Notes under the pieces: generated by a model | Database searches by the model: none | The model's input: only the letters and a program-made list of their open reading frames with translations | Told to the model about the DNA's origin: nothing | Shown: positions 61,101 to 64,000 of the stretch, piece after piece | How the letters are laid out: every line of letters begins with the position of its first letter | How positions within the stretch are numbered: the stretch's first letter is position 1 | Program-made: the position numbers and the translations under genes | Origin: Drosophila miranda | Lineage: Eukaryota; Arthropoda; Insecta; Diptera; Drosophilidae | Direction of reading: 5' to 3' | Assembly (NCBI RefSeq): GCF_003369915.1 | Contig: NC_046676.1 | Coordinates: 21,620,001 to 21,684,000, forward strand | DNA length: 64,000 bases

Positions 61101-64000
61101 ATCATTTGATGAATTTCTTCCTATTGACAGCATCCCAATTTCAATTCCAATCAGAAGGCATTATTTAAAGACAAGAAGATTGGAGGGGAAACAAACAAAA
61201 TTCTTTGCTTTGACAGCGCTTTCAAGCTCTGACAATTTCTGCTCATGATTAAGGTGTCAATTGTGCGATAGAGAGAGAGAGAGAGAGAGAGAGCGCGGAG
61301 GACGAGAGACAAGCAGAAGAGCGGTAAACACAGTTAAGCTGACATCAAAATCACATAAGAAATGAGTTTTTAAACAACAGGCACACAGCAGTAGCGCACA
61401 GGCAAGCAGTAAAAAACAATGGCAATAAAATGAAATAAAACAAAGCACACAAAAAAAAAATGGTTACGCACAAGTCCCCGCCACCACACACCCCCTTCTC
61501 CTGCCAAAAGAAGTGTGAAAAGATAGAGAGCGGAGAATGATAAAGCAGCTAAGAAAATAAATCAATAATGAAAATATTAGAGGCGACAGGTTCACAAAAA
61601 AAAATGTATGTTTCATATGATTTGTGGCCCAACTACATACATATCTTTCTCTCTCTCTCTCTCTTTCTCCCTCTCTCCTGCGCTGTCTAAGAAGCAAAAC
61701 AAGAACGAACAAGAGCGGACACGAGCGAACGAACGGTTAACCGGTTCTCAAGAGATTTCACGCGTGAATCGTTAAACGTCAATTAATGTTAAATGCGTTG
61801 TGCTGTCCGCAAAAAGATCTCCCAAATGTTTTCCGGCTCATCCCTGCCCTCCCTCCCGCCACCCACAGTATATCCCACCGCCAAGAGCTTCGAGTGCGCG
61901 GCGGCGCACGTGAAAAAGATGGTTCCCCTCCCCGACCCCTCAAAAAATCTGCGCATGCTCACCCCCCACCGATCGCTGCTAACAAATTAACTGTTAACAA
62001 ATCGTGCACACGCTGATGTCATATGGTGGAAGCTTTATCTCCCTCTCTCCTCTCTCTCTCTCTCTCTGTGCTTTGACTGCCGCTCTCCCTCGGCTCTTAT
62101 CGTTTGTTGCTGGTGACGGAATGTGATGTCATTATGCAGCGCTGTAGACTCTGCTCTCTTGGGATCTCTCTCATGCTCACTCTTGCGCTCTGCCTCTCTG
62201 CGGCTTTATTCCAATTGGATTCTTTGCGGTTCAAAGCTGGATAAAATTTGTTTGTTCTGCTTTGAAAGCGGCACTGTGGAGCCTCAATAAAAAGCACACA
62301 TGCCAGTTAGTAGTATGAAATTGCATTCAACGAGTGATTACTGTGTTTGGCTGTGTACCACTTAATCTCTTTCAATAAATACTAATTTACAGCATTCAGA
62401 GTTTACACGTGACTTACACCCCCTTACACCCCTACACCACACTAATGTACATATATGTAAATACATAAATATATGTACATACATGTGTGTACTGTTTTGC
62501 TTCTTCTCGTTGTTTGCTTTCTCCTTCTCCTTCGCATTCTCCTATTGACTTTTCATATTACGCATGCGACGCGTCTGATGACAAAACAACAATCGTGAAG
62601 TTTTGTAATGCAAATAGTAGTGGGGCTCCTACAATCCTAATAGGAATAATCTACATCTGTTTGATACACTCGTGGATTGAGTAAGAGAGCTTCATAATTA
62701 CTTGGGGCGGTGGGGTGGTGGGGTGCTGTGTGAAAAAGGAAACTCCCCAGCCTTAAGGAAGCTAGAGGTTGGAAGGTTTTCGTGTTGCATGACGCACACA
62801 CAACAGTGGCAGGCAAACAGACGGCAATGGGTTTTGTTCCCATTGCAATATCTTGCTGTTAAGCAACCAATAAACCTACAAACATACACACACATAGTTC
62901 TAACTGTTGCCCCCCTATTCTAGTTGTCCTTACATAATTTACACCCTCCTCTAGCCCCCTCTCCATTGTGCAATCTTCTTGAGGTTGTAAAATGCATAAA
63001 CAAATTAAACAAACCAAAAAAACAGCGGTGGTCAAACAGAAAAGCGGCCAAAACAATTGTGTCACCGAATTAGTTAAGTTTTCTCTTTGGTGCCATAATT
63101 GGCTCTTAGTTTTCTTTTACCTCCTTCTTCTGGGGAGGACTATTTCCTAAAGTGTTTGTTGATTCGAAATTAAACAGTTTGTGACGTCCAAAGTGTTTGC
63201 TTTTTACCTCTTCGTCTCTCATTATTCGCATGCAAGAGGTGGTAAATGGTAGATGGTAAATGTTTTTGCACTTTTCCGTTTTGTGTTGTAGATTCAAGGA
63301 CAACCGGCGGTGGCAGACATTGCATTGAACTTGAACGGGGGTTGAAAGTCGCTTCGCTCACTGGCTGAGCATTTGGGGGGCGTGTTCTCTGGACGTGACT
63401 TTGCCTATGCGTGCACTCTCACGCTCATTCTAATTAACACTTTCACTCACGGTGCAGTGCTTTCACTCAGATGCGTGCCAGCAGTGCAGTGGAATTTTGA
63501 GCACAATCAGAGCACTCGAGCCGCCTTTGGGGTATGCAATCTGATTTTTATTTCACTCACACACCATCTCTCCCTCTCCCTCTCCCTCTCCCCCTCCACT
63601 GCAATGCTGCATTGGAGGTGTTGTTTCTGTTTCTATTGGCGTGTGGGGTGTGTGTGTGGTGTACGAATTAATTCAATATTCAAATATTGCACTTGTTTGG
63701 CTGTTTTCCCCTTTAGCTCCTGCCAAATGGCGGCTGACGTCACGAGGACCGAGGAGCAGCAGAGGAGTAGGCGTCTGCAGTAGGAGGTGTGTGCGCGTGT
63801 GGGTATATGTGGAGGCCACTTTCAACTTTAAACTTTTCTGCTATATTTAGCACACTTCTAAAAAAAGAAACCAAGCAAATGGAAAAAATTAGATTTTATT
63901 AAAAAGTCGATTTTTGTTCAACAAAAAAGTGCTGCATACTTTGTGGCGCCCGCTTTGAAAAGACTGCAAGAGAGGAGTGGTGGGTGTCGAAAAGTGTGGG
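52157..64000. other. Long stretch without recognisable coding exons
   Basis: I see no exon in this 11.8 kb whose translation I can support. A CAGTGTGACCG motif at about 52659 and initiator-rich GC-poor sequence to 53600 look like a transcription start region for a gene pointing right. Later there are GA/CT microsatellites (55797-55818, 56346-56365, 61266-61294, 61650-61670, 62050-62068, 63571-63595), CA/GT runs (55370-55400, 55975-56001), TACATA repeats (54765-54790, 57768-57785) and many poly-T runs. The most likely content is the leader and first intron, or upstream control region, of a gene beyond the window; Mef2 lies near Pal1 and Adam in D. melanogaster and is one candidate. Confidence 0.5.
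55797..55818 (+). repeat. (GA)n microsatellite
   Basis: About eleven GA units in a purine-rich stretch. Similar runs lie at 56346-56365 and 61266-61294; GAGA factor can bind them. Confidence 0.8.

Overview
The window is euchromatic Drosophila DNA. The evidence is short introns (54-90 bp) with GT/AG ends, Drosophila core-promoter motifs (the M1BP-type CAGTGTGACC and a TATA box at eve), GA/CA microsatellites, and protein-coding genes that I recognise as fly orthologues. It joins genes that in D. melanogaster lie at two distant places on arm 2R (60E-type genes on the left, the 46C even-skipped neighbourhood on the right). That fits another species with a shuffled Muller C arm. The eve protein and the rest of the sequence suggest an obscura-group fly, but I cannot name the species.

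Left block (1-25.2 kb): the last 58 codons of a probable Eps-15 gene (+), GstE12 (+), a NEURL2-like NHR-domain gene (-), the mitochondrial ribosomal protein mS37/CHCHD1 (+), a SAPCD2-like gene (-), the neurotrophin-like ligand gene spz6 (-, four coding exons with a 1.3-kb first intron), and the large deubiquitinase gene Usp15-31 (-, six coding exons with an 8.5-kb first intron).

Middle block (about 25.9-42.0 kb): the regulatory domain of even-skipped. The gene itself is at 34.8-36.05 kb (-). Upstream (higher coordinates) I can line up the stripe 2 and stripe 3+7 enhancers with the D. melanogaster elements. Downstream (lower coordinates) are a dense Hunchback-site cluster (likely stripe 4+6), a Tin/Ets/TCF/Mad/Twi cluster (likely the mesoderm/heart enhancer), a Bicoid-type cluster (likely stripe 1 or 5) and a GAGA-rich stretch (likely PRE). 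The domain is bracketed at 26.0 and 41.95 kb by two copies, in inverted orientation, of a short block carrying a Su(Hw)-type site. They sit where the Homie and Nhomie insulators of D. melanogaster sit. The gene next to Homie in D. melanogaster (TER94) is absent and Usp15-31 takes its place, so an evolutionary breakpoint lies at the domain border, beside a near-perfect 20-bp inverted repeat.

Right block (43-52.2 kb): a WDR89-like gene (-, probably CG12134), eIF3j/Adam (-), a PRA1-family gene (+), Pal1 (-, peptide amidating lyase with two alternative C-terminal tails) and a PDRG1/prefoldin-like gene (+). From 52.2 kb to the end I find no convincing coding exon, only GA- and CT-rich, microsatellite-rich sequence. 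It probably belongs to the 5' region or introns of a gene lying beyond the window.
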